A stretch of DNA of 62,000 bases. Origin: Zygnema cylindricum (Eukaryota > Streptophyta > Zygnematophyceae > Zygnematales > Zygnemataceae). Made by a program: the position numbers and the translations under genes. Of the stretch, positions 33,033-43,067 are shown one piece after another; the first letter of the stretch is position 1; each line of letters begins with the position of its first letter. The stretch is taken from contig JBBHKE010001632.1 in NCBI GenBank assembly GCA_037447655.1, positions 43,915 to 105,914 of the forward strand, given 5' to 3'. Below the pieces are notes generated by a model that made no database searches, had not been told where the DNA came from, and was given only the letters and a program-made list of their open reading frames with translations.

Positions 33033-34202
33033 TGAAACTCTGAGACCTCTATTGACCCTTAGAGTAAGCAGATCCAAAAGAAGCTAATCTAGATAGTGCC
33101 AACTCCAAGTTGATATAAACCCAAGTGACTGACCCCTTGACAATCAAACCCCAGTATAGATTCACCTTTGTGAAATAACACTTTCTGTGTGCTCAGTTCT
33201 ACCACAGAATGCAAAGTTAGAATATGAGATTTGGACACATTCACCCACTTTGACTTTCCCTTAGAAATACAGCCACCTTGGCAGACAAAAACTTTGACCG
33301 TTTATACCATTGTGTAGCCTGGACTCCCCTGAGTCTGCAGCAAAAAGAATCACTGAAAATGGTCAAGTAAATTGATAGTTATGGCTGGCCAAAGTTTGCC
33401 ATTTATACAAGGTGCTCTCTGGGAGAGGCAGCTACCTACCCAAAATTTTCTAAGTCCTATTCCCCCGCTAAAACTCTATCTACTGAAGTATGGCACCAAT
33501 CAAATTAGTGTCGTACAGAAAAGTACAGGTGCCGATGTACTTTTTGTACAGGCATTGTACAACATGGCCAAAATGTCGACACGTGTCAAATGGGGATTTG
33601 TTCCCGTAATCTCCGGAGTTCCCGTAATCGAATGTTATTACGCCACGTGTCATTTGACGTGGCAAAAACCGTAAAACGCCAAAAGTACCTCTTTCGTGAT
33701 CGCGGCGCCTATCGCGGCCGTCTGATCAAAATCGGTTGTAATCCTAGCCGCTGAAATTAGACGCGCGGTACTTGTTTCGCGGTCGAAACAAGTACGCGAT
33801 ATCCGTTTCATAAAACATTGAAGCCGTACTCCGTACTACCTAAAATTTTTCGCATGTACTACATATCTATTTCTTGTTAAACGAACTAGTCTATGTGTTA
33901 CTATTTATATATGTGTCAAACCCTATATACACTAGCATTATTCTAGACTTAACGGCTAGAGCTAACGGCTACTTTGACTGGCGGCAGGTATCAGGATCAA
34001 ACCCTGTGCCAGTCATCCTTTTTATGAACCTTCTTAATTTACCTGTCTTTCTTAGAGAACTCAGGCAGCCATGACTTTGTCTCCCTATCCAGCCTTCAGT
34101 GACTACAACAAGTATGGGGGCTTGGATAAGGGAGCTAGAGGCAGACTGCCTCTGCTCTTTTTCTATCCTAATACACACCTAGAAAATACTCAAATATCAA
34201 CA
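33033..34202 (-). repeat. 5' LTR of element J
   Basis: 1170 bp from tgaaactc to aatatcaaca, D-family type. It carries the U3 hairpin at 33976-34014 and the U5 hairpin GACTC-AGGG-GAGTC. The second U5 hairpin is disrupted in this copy. Confidence 0.93.
33976..34014 (+). promoter_or_regulatory. U3 hairpin with compensatory changes (element J)
   Basis: GACTGGC pairs with GCCAGTC (7 bp) around an inner CAGG-ATCAAAC-CCTG. In D1 and D2 the outer stem is GACGGAC with GTCCGTC: two pairs differ on both sides and stay complementary. The adjacent CAGGTATCAGGATC matches initiator tRNA-Met 42-55 at 12 of 14. Confidence 0.6.
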
Positions 34203-34205
34203 GGG

Positions 34206-35023
34206 TGTTGGTTTTGGAAACCTTTAGTCCTCTCTAAATCTCGTGTGTGAGAAAGAGAGTTTAGATTTAGCTGGTTTTTGTGTATCGACTGAGTTGACGT
34301 AGACAAGATGTGGTGTGGTATATAACTCCAAAGGGAGTTCACAGATTTGGTACACTCTATGTACACGTGTCGGTCCGTTGGGAAGTCAAGCTTGGTTGAG
34401 TTGGTTGACAAAATACATAGTTACTTGAGGGACCACATTTACACGTAGAGGTTCATCTTCGGTGATGAATGAATACGCGGACGGCGGACGAAGTTCGTTG
34501 TCATTTTTGGAAGAGAAATATTGACCAAGCCGTCATTTCAGCAGACTAACTTTGAATGCGTACTTTAGCAGCGGCTAGGGTTAAGGATTGATGTAAATAC
34601 TTGTACGGTAGATGGCGTGGTTTAGTTTGATTAATGTTTAGTGTACCGACACACCACGGTAGTTGTGGTGCGGTGTAGATCAGCTGTAGGTTCACTTTGT
34701 ATATGTAGGACTTAGAAAATTTTGGAGTTAGGAATTTTGTGAATGAAAAACTGCAAAGCAGTTTTTGTGTCTTTTTGAATTGCAAGATCATTGTGATCTT
34801 TTAGCAAAACCCTATGAAATTCTGCATGTGGTTTCTTTGTTATACTACTTATATTGTGGCAAATTTGCAGACCTAGTGTGTGTCTGGTTTGCTTGGGGAT
34901 TTACTGTGAAGTTGGTCCTTTTTGTGGATTCCGTGAGAGTTTCCTCTTTTGTAATCTGAATAATATGGCAACAGCTGGTGCTTCTTCTTCTTCCTCAGGG
35001 TCACCGGTTGTCTCAAATAAACA
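34206..35023 (+). repeat. 5' LTR of element H
   Basis: It begins TGTTGGTTTTGG and ends AATAAACA, 818 bp. The right end is placed by the following GGTCACGGGCCCACC, aligned to the primer site of other elements, and by the terminal CA. The last 59 bases are coding: gag starts at 34965 inside the LTR. There is no second LTR to confirm the ends. Confidence 0.6.
34746..34800 (+). promoter_or_regulatory. Two strong hairpins in the H leader
   Basis: AAAAACTGC-AAA-GCAGTTTTT (34746-34766) and AAGATCA-TTG-TGATCTT (34784-34800) are perfect. They occupy the place where other families have the purine-loop array, but their sequence is unrelated. Confidence 0.6.
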
Positions 35024-35777
35024 GGTCACGGGCCCACCCTCACGGATCCCGCTGTTTAATGGCCAGAAATTTTTATATTGGGCGGATTCGACTAAGTCTT
35101 ACCTTAAGCAAGTGAGATTGTATGATGTGATTTCTGGTGTTCTTCCGGATACGGATTTTGATTTTGAAAAGAAAAATGAGGATGGATTGCATGTTCTCAA
35201 ACTACTCTTGTCCGAAGATCTGAACATGACATATATCAATATCTCTAAAGCATCTGACATATGGAAGGCTTTGCGGGAGTCATATGTCCTAGTTAGTGAG
35301 CAGAATGAGGTTATAACTGCTGGAAAAATTTGGGATTATAAGTATACCGGGGGTGATATGAACTCCTATTGTAATGGCTTGAAGCTTTTGTTGTCGGAAA
35401 ATGCATGTTCCGGGGGGAAGTTTCCTCCCTATCATCAAGCTATGATTTTAATGAGAGGGCTTCCTACTGAATATAAAGGAGCCGCGGAACAATTGAAAAG
35501 GTTAGAGAAGGCTAGATGGAATATAGCTGTAGCTGAAGCTTATATTCTAGAGGAAGAGGCAACTCAGATAGCATTGAATGGTGGAAAATCAGCGGTAGCG
35601 TACAATGCTTAGACATATAGGCCGGCTGGATTTTCCGGAAATAGGAACTTCACCCCTAACCCAAATAATAGGCAATATGATAGGTGTGTCTATTGCTTCG
35701 GTCAAGGTCATGTTTTCCGGCTATGCCCGGCATTTATAAAAGCGTATGAAACAGAAATTTACCGTGCGGGATGGAAG
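34965..35777 (+). pseudogene. gag: Element H gag and zinc knuckle
   Basis: The first ATG in good context (aatATGG) is at 34965 in the LTR. It gives MATAGASSSSSGSPVVSNKQ, then V and TGPPSRIPLFNGQKFLYW, the normal Copia gag start. The core includes ASDIWKALRESYV and MRGLPTEYKGAAEQL. A TAG at 35610 is the only stop. The same frame continues into the knuckle CVYCFGQGHVFRLC (complete CCHC) and on to protease. The single TAG could be a late mutation or a read-through codon; one copy cannot tell. Gag would assemble the particle. Confidence 0.85.
35024..35038 (+). promoter_or_regulatory. Modified primer-binding site of element H
   Basis: GGTCACGGGCCCACC differs from the A-C site at two bases (13 of 15). 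One change turns ATG into ACG, so the codon opposite the tRNA anticodon is no longer a start. Gag instead uses the LTR ATG. Confidence 0.5.
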
Positions 35778-37066
35778 GTGCGATCGGAGGAACCACCTTC
35801 AAATGGGTCAGCACCAAAACTGCCGGTGAAAAATGCGGCGTTCCTTGCATTTGATGAGACGCCACAAGACGAATCGTTGGGGGAAAAAGATGATGTGGTC
35901 AGATTTCCGCAATCGGAAGATGATGAGTTCTTTGCCCTTGCAAAAGATCTCATGGAGGGGCCTCAAGAGAATGGATGGATTATGGACTCCGGGTGCTCTT
36001 CCCACATGTGCGGCAATCGGGCTTACTTCAAAACCCTTACTCCTATTCCGACTCGGCGAATCTACTACGCGGATGATAACGGTGTGGAGGCTACGGCAAA
36101 GGGAAACGTGGAGTTAGCATGTGACATCAATGGTCAGATTGTAAAGAGAACCTTACATGATGTTCTCTATATTCTAAAGTTTAAGAAAGTTTTCTACTTC
36201 TGTGGCTGAAATGAAAGGACTTGAAATTTTGCAAAAGAATGGCAAGAAAGTAGTAAGCAAAAATGGGAGAGTAGCCTTGGTAGGAACTAGAGGCCCAAAC
36301 TTGTTGTACCGGATAGACTTGGCTAATGAAATTGACTTTGCATACTCAAGTGTCCTTCCGGAAAATGTTTTGTGGCATAAGAGGCTCGGTCATGTTCATC
36401 ATGAAAAACTTGATAAAATGGTGAAACACAAAATGATAGATGGGGTCATATTAGGACAAAAAGATTCTCATGTATGTGATGGTTGTGCTTTAGGGAAGCT
36501 TCACAAGCTGCCCCTACCTCAAACCGCGGATAACCGGGCTACGGATTTGCTGCAAATTATTCATTCGGACGTTGGGGACCGTCTAAAGTCCCTTCCCTTA
36601 GTGGCAGCCGGTTTCTAGTTACATTTACGGACGACTTCTCGCGGTACAGCAGAGTTTACTTCATGAAGGAGAAGAGTGAAGTGTTCACTCACTTCAAGCA
36701 TTTCCGAACATGGGCGGAAAAGCTTCACGGGAAGCCGGTTCTCTCTCTTTGGTCCGACAACGGGGGAGAATATATTTCGAATGCATTCTCGAATTATTTA
36801 AGGGAACACGACATATCTCGTCACTTTACAGTTCCCTATACTCCGGAGCAAAACGAAGTATCCGAAAGACTTAACCGGACTTTAACGGAGAGTGCAAAAT
36901 CTATGATGTCGGATAAAGGGATAGATTTCAAGTTTTGGGGTGAGGCTTTCTCTTGTACATCTTATATTAGGAATAGAATAGAAACTAAGGCAGTAAAAGG
37001 GAGGACACCTTATGAAATGTGGACTGGAAAGAAACCCAATGTAAGTCACTTCCAGGTGTTTGGTAG
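35778..37066 (+). pseudogene. pol: Element H protease and integrase, truncated
   Basis: In frame with gag: the retropepsin motif WIMDSGCSSHMC near 35977. A one-base shift near 36190 moves the frame into SVAEMKGLEIL. The zinc region HKRLGHVHHEKL...CDGCALGK follows, then the integrase core with D (HSDVGD), D (WSDNGGEY) and E (PEQNEVSERLNRTL). The frame shifts again near 36600. The integrase C-terminal block ends at GKKPNVSHFQVFGS near 37066 and is replaced by unrelated CG-rich DNA. H is diverged from A-C but keeps the same architecture. Confidence 0.88.
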
Positions 37067-37069
37067 TAT

Positions 37070-37215
37070 GTCATGCCGCGTGGTATCAGTAGCACGCGTG
37101 CACGATATTTTGCACGCATGCACGATATTGTGCATGCACGGAAGTTACCCGACGTGGCCGCACGATATTATGCATGCACGCGCGATATTTCGGCACGCAT
37201 ATATAAGTTTCGTTC
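37070..37215 (+). promoter_or_regulatory. CG-rich repeats and TATA motif at the H junction
   Basis: Four variants of gcacgatattttgcacgcat-like units stand in a row (about 37096-37195), followed by catatataag at 37198. This looks like an upstream activating array with a TATA box, perhaps the start of a new LTR. No matching second LTR was found. Confidence 0.4.
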
Positions 37216-37743
37216 GCACGTGCGATTTCACGCCGATTCATTTATTTATGACGTGTACGTGATTCGCGGGCACGTTTCATTGAATAGTACTAATTTCGTG
37301 CGATATGTTTTATTTCGTGCTTAGGTACACGATTTTCAAAGTTGGATACGAAACATCGTTTGGGCAACGTGACGCGATTTTGAGTATTTCGTGCTAGACC
37401 TTTTATTTCGTGCGGTATGTTTCGATGCGTGCGTATGCACGCGATTTTGAAGTATGTACGAGGAGTATTGTTTGGAGGCGCATCGCGATTCCCGGGCGAC
37501 GCTTCGATACACTATCTCTTTATTTAAGTCGCGAACCCATGTAGGTTCGCGCGCACATGTAGTTAGGGAGGGTTTTTACCCTCGTACGGTGGATTTTGTC
37601 AGGCGTATGACAGACGATGTTGGCCGCCTATTGGCCAACATCTTAAGCAGTTTTATACATGTAAATTAGACTAGATGTAGGCTAGTTTCGTTTAGGCCTA
37701 GCGTAGCTTCTACTTAGTCTATTTTCAGACTTAAAATTTCTAG

Positions 37744-38218
37744 CTTTTGGACAAGAATTTTCTCTTGGCGGCGGAGCTTTTCTCTTGCTCTCTCTCTCAC
37801 CGATTGCTCAAGTTTCTTCTTTTCTTTTGCTAGCTAGCTGTAGAGGCTAACGTATATTCTCCCTTGTAATTCTGCCCACGCTTTTAATCCACGCGGCTCA
37901 AAGCCAAGTCCGGAAAGTTTCCCTCTAAATTGTGTCATTTTTGAGAAGTGGTGGATTGGAGTTCGTGTGGAGAAGCATCCGGATCCGGCTGCCCTTCCCA
38001 CGGACAACTGAACGGTTTGGGTGTTGGTATTCGTGTTGTTTGTATTTTCGGTTGGGAATGGAAAGGTGAATTTTGGCCGAATTTGGAGTTTTCCTTGTTT
38101 TTGGTTGGAATTATTTATTTTGCTTCGTTGCTTTCTTATGAGATAACTCTTGTAAAGAATACGTCGAAGTCCCAAGAGCCTAGTGGCTACCTTGTGGCTA
38201 AGTATTCTTGTCCAAAAG
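37744..38218. repeat. 15-bp perfect inverted repeat pair
   Basis: CTTTTGGACAAGAAT (37744-37758) faces ATTCTTGTCCAAAAG (38204-38218), with a second partial match (CTCTTGG) inside. It could bound a small foldback element. No target duplication was identified. Confidence 0.5.
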
Positions 38219-38512
38219 CCTCACATTTCAAAAGCTTTTATTTGAATTAAATTATTAAAAATATCAAATTTATTTTATAAAGAAAAAAATATCACCTTTC
38301 ATTTTCAATTTTAATTCATAGCTTGGTCTCTTCTATTTTCTTTCCAATTTACATTTCGTTTTCAGTTTTGCTTTGAAATAAAAATATTACAAAATTAATT
38401 AATTTTATAAATTTTATTTTATAAAAAAAAAAAAAAAAACATTTTGTTTTTGTTTCCGCTATTTCTTTCTTTCAATCTTTGTCTCTTATTATGTTGCCAC
38501 TATATTTCTTGG

Positions 38513-38757
38513 CTTTAGGGTTAAATCCAAATTTTGTATCGAATTTAGGGTTAATCTGCAGAATTAGGGTTTGGTGGCAAAATTAGGGTTTTGGGCTGCA
38601 AAATTAGGGTTGCAACAGATTTAGGGTTTATTCCTTTTTATTCTAGTCCTTAGGTCGGTATCCTTCTATTCCTTGGCTGCATATTTGGAGTTTTGGCCGT
38701 CTAGAATTAGGGTTTTGCTTTGGAATTAGGATTTTTCAAGTGGAATTAGGGTAGGCT
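38513..38757 (+). repeat. Cluster of TTAGGG-type motifs
   Basis: About nine aattagggtt or atttagggtt motifs are spread over 245 bp, not in a regular period. They resemble plant telomere repeats (TTTAGGG) or telo-box promoter motifs. Too irregular to be a telomere. Confidence 0.6.
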
Positions 38758-39577
38758 GCTGGCTTTGGGTTATTGTGGTCACCAGTTTGGCTGTATATCT
38801 AGAGTTTGAGCGGCCTCCGACTTTATTCTAACACCCTTTTTCTATCTATCGCATTTGTGTTTCTTATTGGTTATTTTTCTTCCACCCAACGTTATTTTTT
38901 TCCCCTTTCATTGGTTCTCTAACATTCCACGGCGTACATCGTCACGTACAGAGGGTTATTTTGGGAGACGTTGCTCGGAGCGAATTTCGTGGAGCGAATT
39001 TTATCCCATGGAGCTTTGCAAAACCCGACTTGCTTGGAACAAGTTTGGTTCACCTTTAGTGCTCACCAAAGTACTAAAGGTGTTTGTAAGTAGTCGATGC
39101 CTTGCGGGTGCAGGAGCGTTCCGATTTAGTGTGGACAGGCGTGTAAGGGGGGGCGGTGTGGAATGGTTCTATCGTGAACCTTTTTTATTGAGCATTTGCA
39201 TTTTCTTGCTTTCCCTGCATGCTATCTGGCCCTAATTGGCCTTTGATTTATGTGTGACTATTTGGAGTGGGATTTCTTGCTAGATCTTGCCGTGGGTGGC
39301 ACTGTGTAGACTTTTTCTCGGCTGTGTTGTTGTAAATCTGCACCCAAGGGTGCTTGGATAACAATTTTCTTGTTTTTATAGATCTGGTCCTTTGGCATTG
39401 CCAACTGTTTGCAGGGTAGAGGTTTTGGTAAACCGGCTTCTTGCTAGATATGACCATCGGGTCTTGATAGTGACTGAGTGTGTTGAGTGGAAGAGTGGAT
39501 TGGTCTGACACGTGTTGCATCTCTTTTAGGTCGTGCGACACAATTTAGTATTGTAGTAAGGGTTTTCCCCTTGGTTT
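38758..39577 (+). other. Leader-like DNA before the Ty3-like relic, unassigned
   Basis: No domain-bearing frame. The frame at 38855-39235 is not recognised. It may be the untranslated leader of the following gag region, but no primer site was found. Confidence 0.35.
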
Positions 39578-39889
39578 ATGCCCACAGATTGGGACAACCT
39601 TCTTTATTTATCCGGGTCCACCCGAGGTGGTACATTGTATCGTCCTTCGCAGTTAAATCCTTCAGATTTTCCCGAATCGTTGACCACATCCGATCCAAGT
39701 ACAGATCGCAGATCGCCGTCAGTGCGGTCTGGTCTCACATCTACGTCATCATTGTCCTCGGTTTCATCTTGGTCATACCTAGAGGGGACCAATTAAGAAT
39801 TTCCGGAGGAAACCTTTCTAACTCCTCACACTCGTAGGTTCCCTGCCAGCCCAACTTAGGCACAACCGGCTCATCCTCCTCTTTACGAC
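39578..39889 (+). pseudogene. gag: Upstream gag segment of Ty3-like relic
   Basis: A 72-codon frame starting MPTDWDNLLYLSG, rich in Ser and Thr, ends at a stop at 39794. It is exactly in frame with the following gag (39890), with a second stop in between near 39857. It therefore probably was the N-terminal part of the same gag polyprotein. I do not recognise a domain in it. Confidence 0.5.
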
Positions 39890-40362
39890 ATGGCTTCCTC
39901 TTCAGAGGGATCCATGGGAAGGATGCAATTTTGCTTTTTCGGATTGAAGGACACCATGTCCTTATCGCATTTCCAGATGTTATACGACACTGAAATGAGG
40001 GATCTAGCATTTAGATATCAGGATAGGTTTGACCTCCGTGTCGCCTTTTCCCTTCTCGGTCGATACCTCCGTGGTACGGCCCTCACTCTCTACACTCGCA
40101 AGTACGAGGATGTTCTTGCGATGATAGAGTACGTGACTCCCTTTTTGAGGTTACCAGAAGTCCTCAGTCAGGTGGATATCCTATATCAAGCCGCGATACC
40201 GTCGGTATTAGATGCCAATGGGGACGAGTTGTATCCAGGTATCCCCAAGGTTCCTCGTCAGTATGCACTGGCAACGCGAAGCGACGGTCCCAGCTAGAGC
40301 GGGGAGCACCATTCCCTTACGTGACTCTCTCTCAATCATGTTTGACATCCTCCAACAGGCTG
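39890..40362 (+). pseudogene. gag: Ty3-like gag, first (truncated) copy
   Basis: Begins MASSSEGSMGRMQFCFFG and runs to ATRSDGPS followed by a stop at 40295. About 490 bp (39874-40362) are repeated at 41199-41683 with few differences. Both copies share the same frame break at the SDGPS stop, so the duplication came after that lesion. The copy ends at ctccaacagg, where an inverted protease segment starts. A gag of the Ty3/retrovirus type is inferred from the continuation in copy two. Confidence 0.7.
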
Positions 40363-41197
40363 TACGGGCTTCCAACTGATAGGAAGGAAACCCGAAGGAT
40401 CGGTTGCAACTCTAGGTATAGGAGGGATAGTTGTTAATGGAATAGATAATGTGGACTTATAGATATTGTCAAATGTGTGAGAATTGATAAGAAAACCCGG
40501 TTCCATAAAGAGCTCGGGTAAGGGAAAACTATCCGGTATAATTTCTTCGGCCGAAAGAGAGTGGAAAATTTCCTCCCCAACGGAGTTCCCCAAAAATGCA
40601 AGAAGAGCTGTAGCCGAGTGAGCCAAAGTGGGCAAAGGTCGACGGGCTAAAATGAGAGGGAGGCAGATTTTACGCTAAGGAAAGCTTGTCGGTTGGTAAG
40701 AGAATGTCTGGTCGTGCATGTCCACACTACCACCGACTCGGAATATAACGTCTTGACCCACGAAACACTCATAGTCGTCACATTTAGTAACCAATGCTCT
40801 GACGGCAATTTCAACAGACTCATTTTCGGTTCCTGTATGAAACCGAAAGATGAGCGGGTCCTTTATGATTCCGAGGACTTGCTCCGTGGTCCCAGCCAAA
40901 GTAAGAAGGCGGGTAGCGGTCGCCTGAAGCTTTTCTGCTGTCAGACCAACCTTGAGCGCAAATCCGGATCCGAGGATCACGGTTTGGCCCCGGTGTCCAT
41001 GAGAGGAAGAGTGGGGTGAACACCGTTCACTGAGAATGATCCTTGAGAGTTATAAAGGAAAGTGATATGGGGATCGAGATTACGACGCTCTTCCGCAGTA
41101 ACTGGTTGAATTGTTAAGAGGTTGGGTTTAACTGTAGAGCCCTCAAAGCGGCTGCCGCTGCGACCTCATCAACGAGGGGAAGAGCTTTCGGTACTTC
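40363..41197 (-). pseudogene. pol: Inverted protease segment of the Ty3-like relic
   Basis: On the minus strand it opens with VPKALPLVDEVAAAAALRAL (41197), the continuation expected after gag. It then shows a retropepsin active site, MDTGA at 40986-40999, a frameshift, and VILGSGFALKVGLTAEKLQA to FVGQDVIFRVGG. A second open part (40635-40336) continues pol-like sequence. The segment sits in reverse between two gag copies, so the relic has been rearranged. No intact enzyme is encoded. Confidence 0.65.
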
Positions 41198-41211
41198 CTC
41201 CTCTTTACGAT

Positions 41212-42560
41212 ATGGCTTCCTCTTCAGAGGGATCCATGGGTAGGATGCAATTCTGCTTTTCCGGATTGAAGGACACCATGTCCTTATCGCATTTTCGAAT
41301 GTTATACGATATGGAAATGAGGGATTTAGCATTTAGATATCAAGATAGGTTTGACCTCCGTGTCGCTTTTTTCCCTTCTCGGTCGATACCTACGTGGTAC
41401 GGCCCTCACTCTCTACAGTCGCAAGTACGAGGATGTTCTTGCGATGACAGAGTACGTGACTCCCTTTTCGGGGTTACCAGAAGTCCTCAGTCAGGTGGAT
41501 ATCCTATATCAAGCCGCGATACCGTCGGTATTAGATGCCAATGGGGACGAGTTGTATCCAGGTATCCCCAAGGTTCCTCGTCAGTATGCACTGGCAACGC
41601 GAAGCGACGGTCCCAGCTAGAGCGGGGAGCACCATTCCCTTACGTGACTCTCTCTCAATCATGTTTGACATCCTCCAACAGGAGTACCTGATGCAAAATC
41701 CTGATCAGATCAAAGAGTTGATGAACTTTAAGCGCAGGCCAGGTGAAACTGCTCTTGCCTTGCGGGCTCGGATGGAAACTATGCGAGAGGCATTACGGGA
41801 CCTCATGTTCGATACAGAGGCTGTCCAAAAATTTGTGGGACAGTTTCCAGGTCCATCGAAGAGGTTTATCCAAAACCACCTCAGCCAGATGTATGGACTG
41901 AAATTCACCTTTGAGCAAGCGGCTCAATACGCGGTAGAGTATGAGATGCAAACATCGTGGTGGGACGCCCATGAGCGGTCCAAACCTCCTCACAGGGAAC
42001 CGACCAATCCATCTCCTCCTCCACCTAAAAACCCATGGCCTCCTAATAGGCCCCAGAAGACGCCAGCCATGGGAACTCCACCTGTTAGTCCTGGAAACCG
42101 AATGTGTTTCCGATGTGGAAAAACCGGGCACGATGCCCGCATGTGTCCTAACAAGGCTGCCACTTGCTCTCATTGCCACCAAAAGGGACATTATGTCCAT
42201 CGGTGCCACATCAAGGACCCTAATTTCACTTATCAAAATCAGATAAAGAACGGCGGAAATTTGGCCTGTTCGGCGAAACCAATTACTCCACCTAAGGAGA
42301 CCGAGAAGGAGGAAGCTCCTCCTAAGATCTCTCGTAAAGAGAGAAAGAAGGCCGAGCTTCAAGCCACAATGGCGGCCATGATGAAAGAGCAATTTGCAGC
42401 TTTCATGGGGGAAATGAAACCCCAATTTACTGGGATGGCTAGGACAGTTTTCCACATGTCGTCGTTGGCCGGGCGAACCCTTCGAGATTCCACCATCCAA
42501 CAACGTGAGGCCACATTTGAAAAGGGCTCAGCGGACCATAACCAAGTGGGCAAATTTTAA
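41212..42560 (+). pseudogene. gag: Ty3-like gag, second copy with two zinc knuckles
   Basis: Gag in three frames: MASSSEGSMGRM from 41212, a shift in a T-run near 41365, then another shift before 41620. The longest part (41535-42560) includes the capsid-like region (FDILQQEYLMQNPDQIKELM...RRPGETALALRARM), a Pro-rich stretch and two complete knuckles, CFRCGKTGHDARMC and CSHCHQKGHYVHRC (both C-X2-C-X4-H-X4-C). A Lys/Glu-rich tail follows. Two knuckles and the long form differ from the single-knuckle Copia gags here. It would bind genomic RNA. Confidence 0.8.
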
Positions 42561-42717
42561 AATTCTCGTGTCCCACTCTCATTTGCAAAAGAGCCTTTGG
42601 CTTCCTATCGAACCGGGCCCTACCATCTGCAAGAGGCATCAATTATTTAGATAGCACCATTCATGAGGCTGATCGGGTGAAGGAGTGATTGAGTATTCTT
42701 TCGGCAATGTTGGAGGA

Positions 42718-42766
42718 TGTACCGAAAGCTCTTCCCCTCGTTGATGAGATCGCAACGGCAGCCGCT
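42718..42766 (+). repeat. Inverted partner of 41150-41197
   Basis: About 48 bp (gaaagctcttcccctcgttg onward) match the reverse complement of 41150-41197. The pair flanks gag copy two and shows that the protease segment was copied in inverted orientation. Confidence 0.8.
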
Positions 42767-42879
42767 TTTTCATTCTTTTGCATGTTGTATATATGTTTTT
42801 CCTTTCTCATTCATTTTTGTTTGTATATATGTCTGGAGCATGACTTTGCTGGTTATGATGCATGATTTCTTGTTTCTCT

Positions 42880-43067
42880 CTCATGCAAGACACTGTGGGG
42901 GAACTTCGCACACACAAAATCTTCTTTCACATAGGTGAAGCTGTATTGGGGCTCTAACTATCAGGGTGTCATTCATTTGGGTTTATATCAACTTGGAGTT
43001 GGCACTATCTAGATAAGCTTCTTTGGATCTGCAATTTCTGTGGGGGAATGGACCCCATAAAATTTTA
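42880..43067 (+). repeat. D-like LTR end fragment
   Basis: It matches the last 190 bp of D LTRs (gtgggggaact, cattcatttgggtttat, caacttggagt blocks) and ends ATAAAATTTTA. An ATG at 43048 keeps the 20-base distance to the LTR end. It is joined directly to the middle of reverse transcriptase. Confidence 0.75.

Larger units (their letters stand above)
28736..34202 (-). mobile_element. Copia element J, short gag-bearing derivative
   Basis: Complete LTR element with duplication GGGTG on both sides (28731-28735 and 34203-34207). 3' LTR 28736-31092 (interrupted by solo LTR D2), internal 31093-33032, 5' LTR 33033-34202. After removing D2 it measures about 4.28 kb with an internal region of only 1.94 kb. 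Gag and a CCHC knuckle are recognisable. Protease, integrase and most of RT are absent and only RNase H remnants remain, so it moved with proteins from others. It inserted at the very first bases of element H. Confidence 0.93.
34206..37066 (+). mobile_element. Copia element H, 3'-truncated
   Basis: The 5' LTR (34206-35023) is followed by gag, protease and integrase in Copia order, then an abrupt break at about 37066 within the integrase C-terminal region. No RT, RNase H or 3' LTR follows. Its start abuts the GGGTG duplication of J; before J inserted, H was flanked at left by TAGGG (28729-28733). Confidence 0.85.

Noticed and set aside
37081-37093. TGGTATCAGTAGC as a conventional primer-binding site
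   Set aside because: There is no LTR end (CA) before it, it has an extra base against TGGTATCAGAGC, and no gag follows nearby.
38513-38757. A true telomere or interstitial telomere array
   Set aside because: The motifs are neither tandem nor of constant length.
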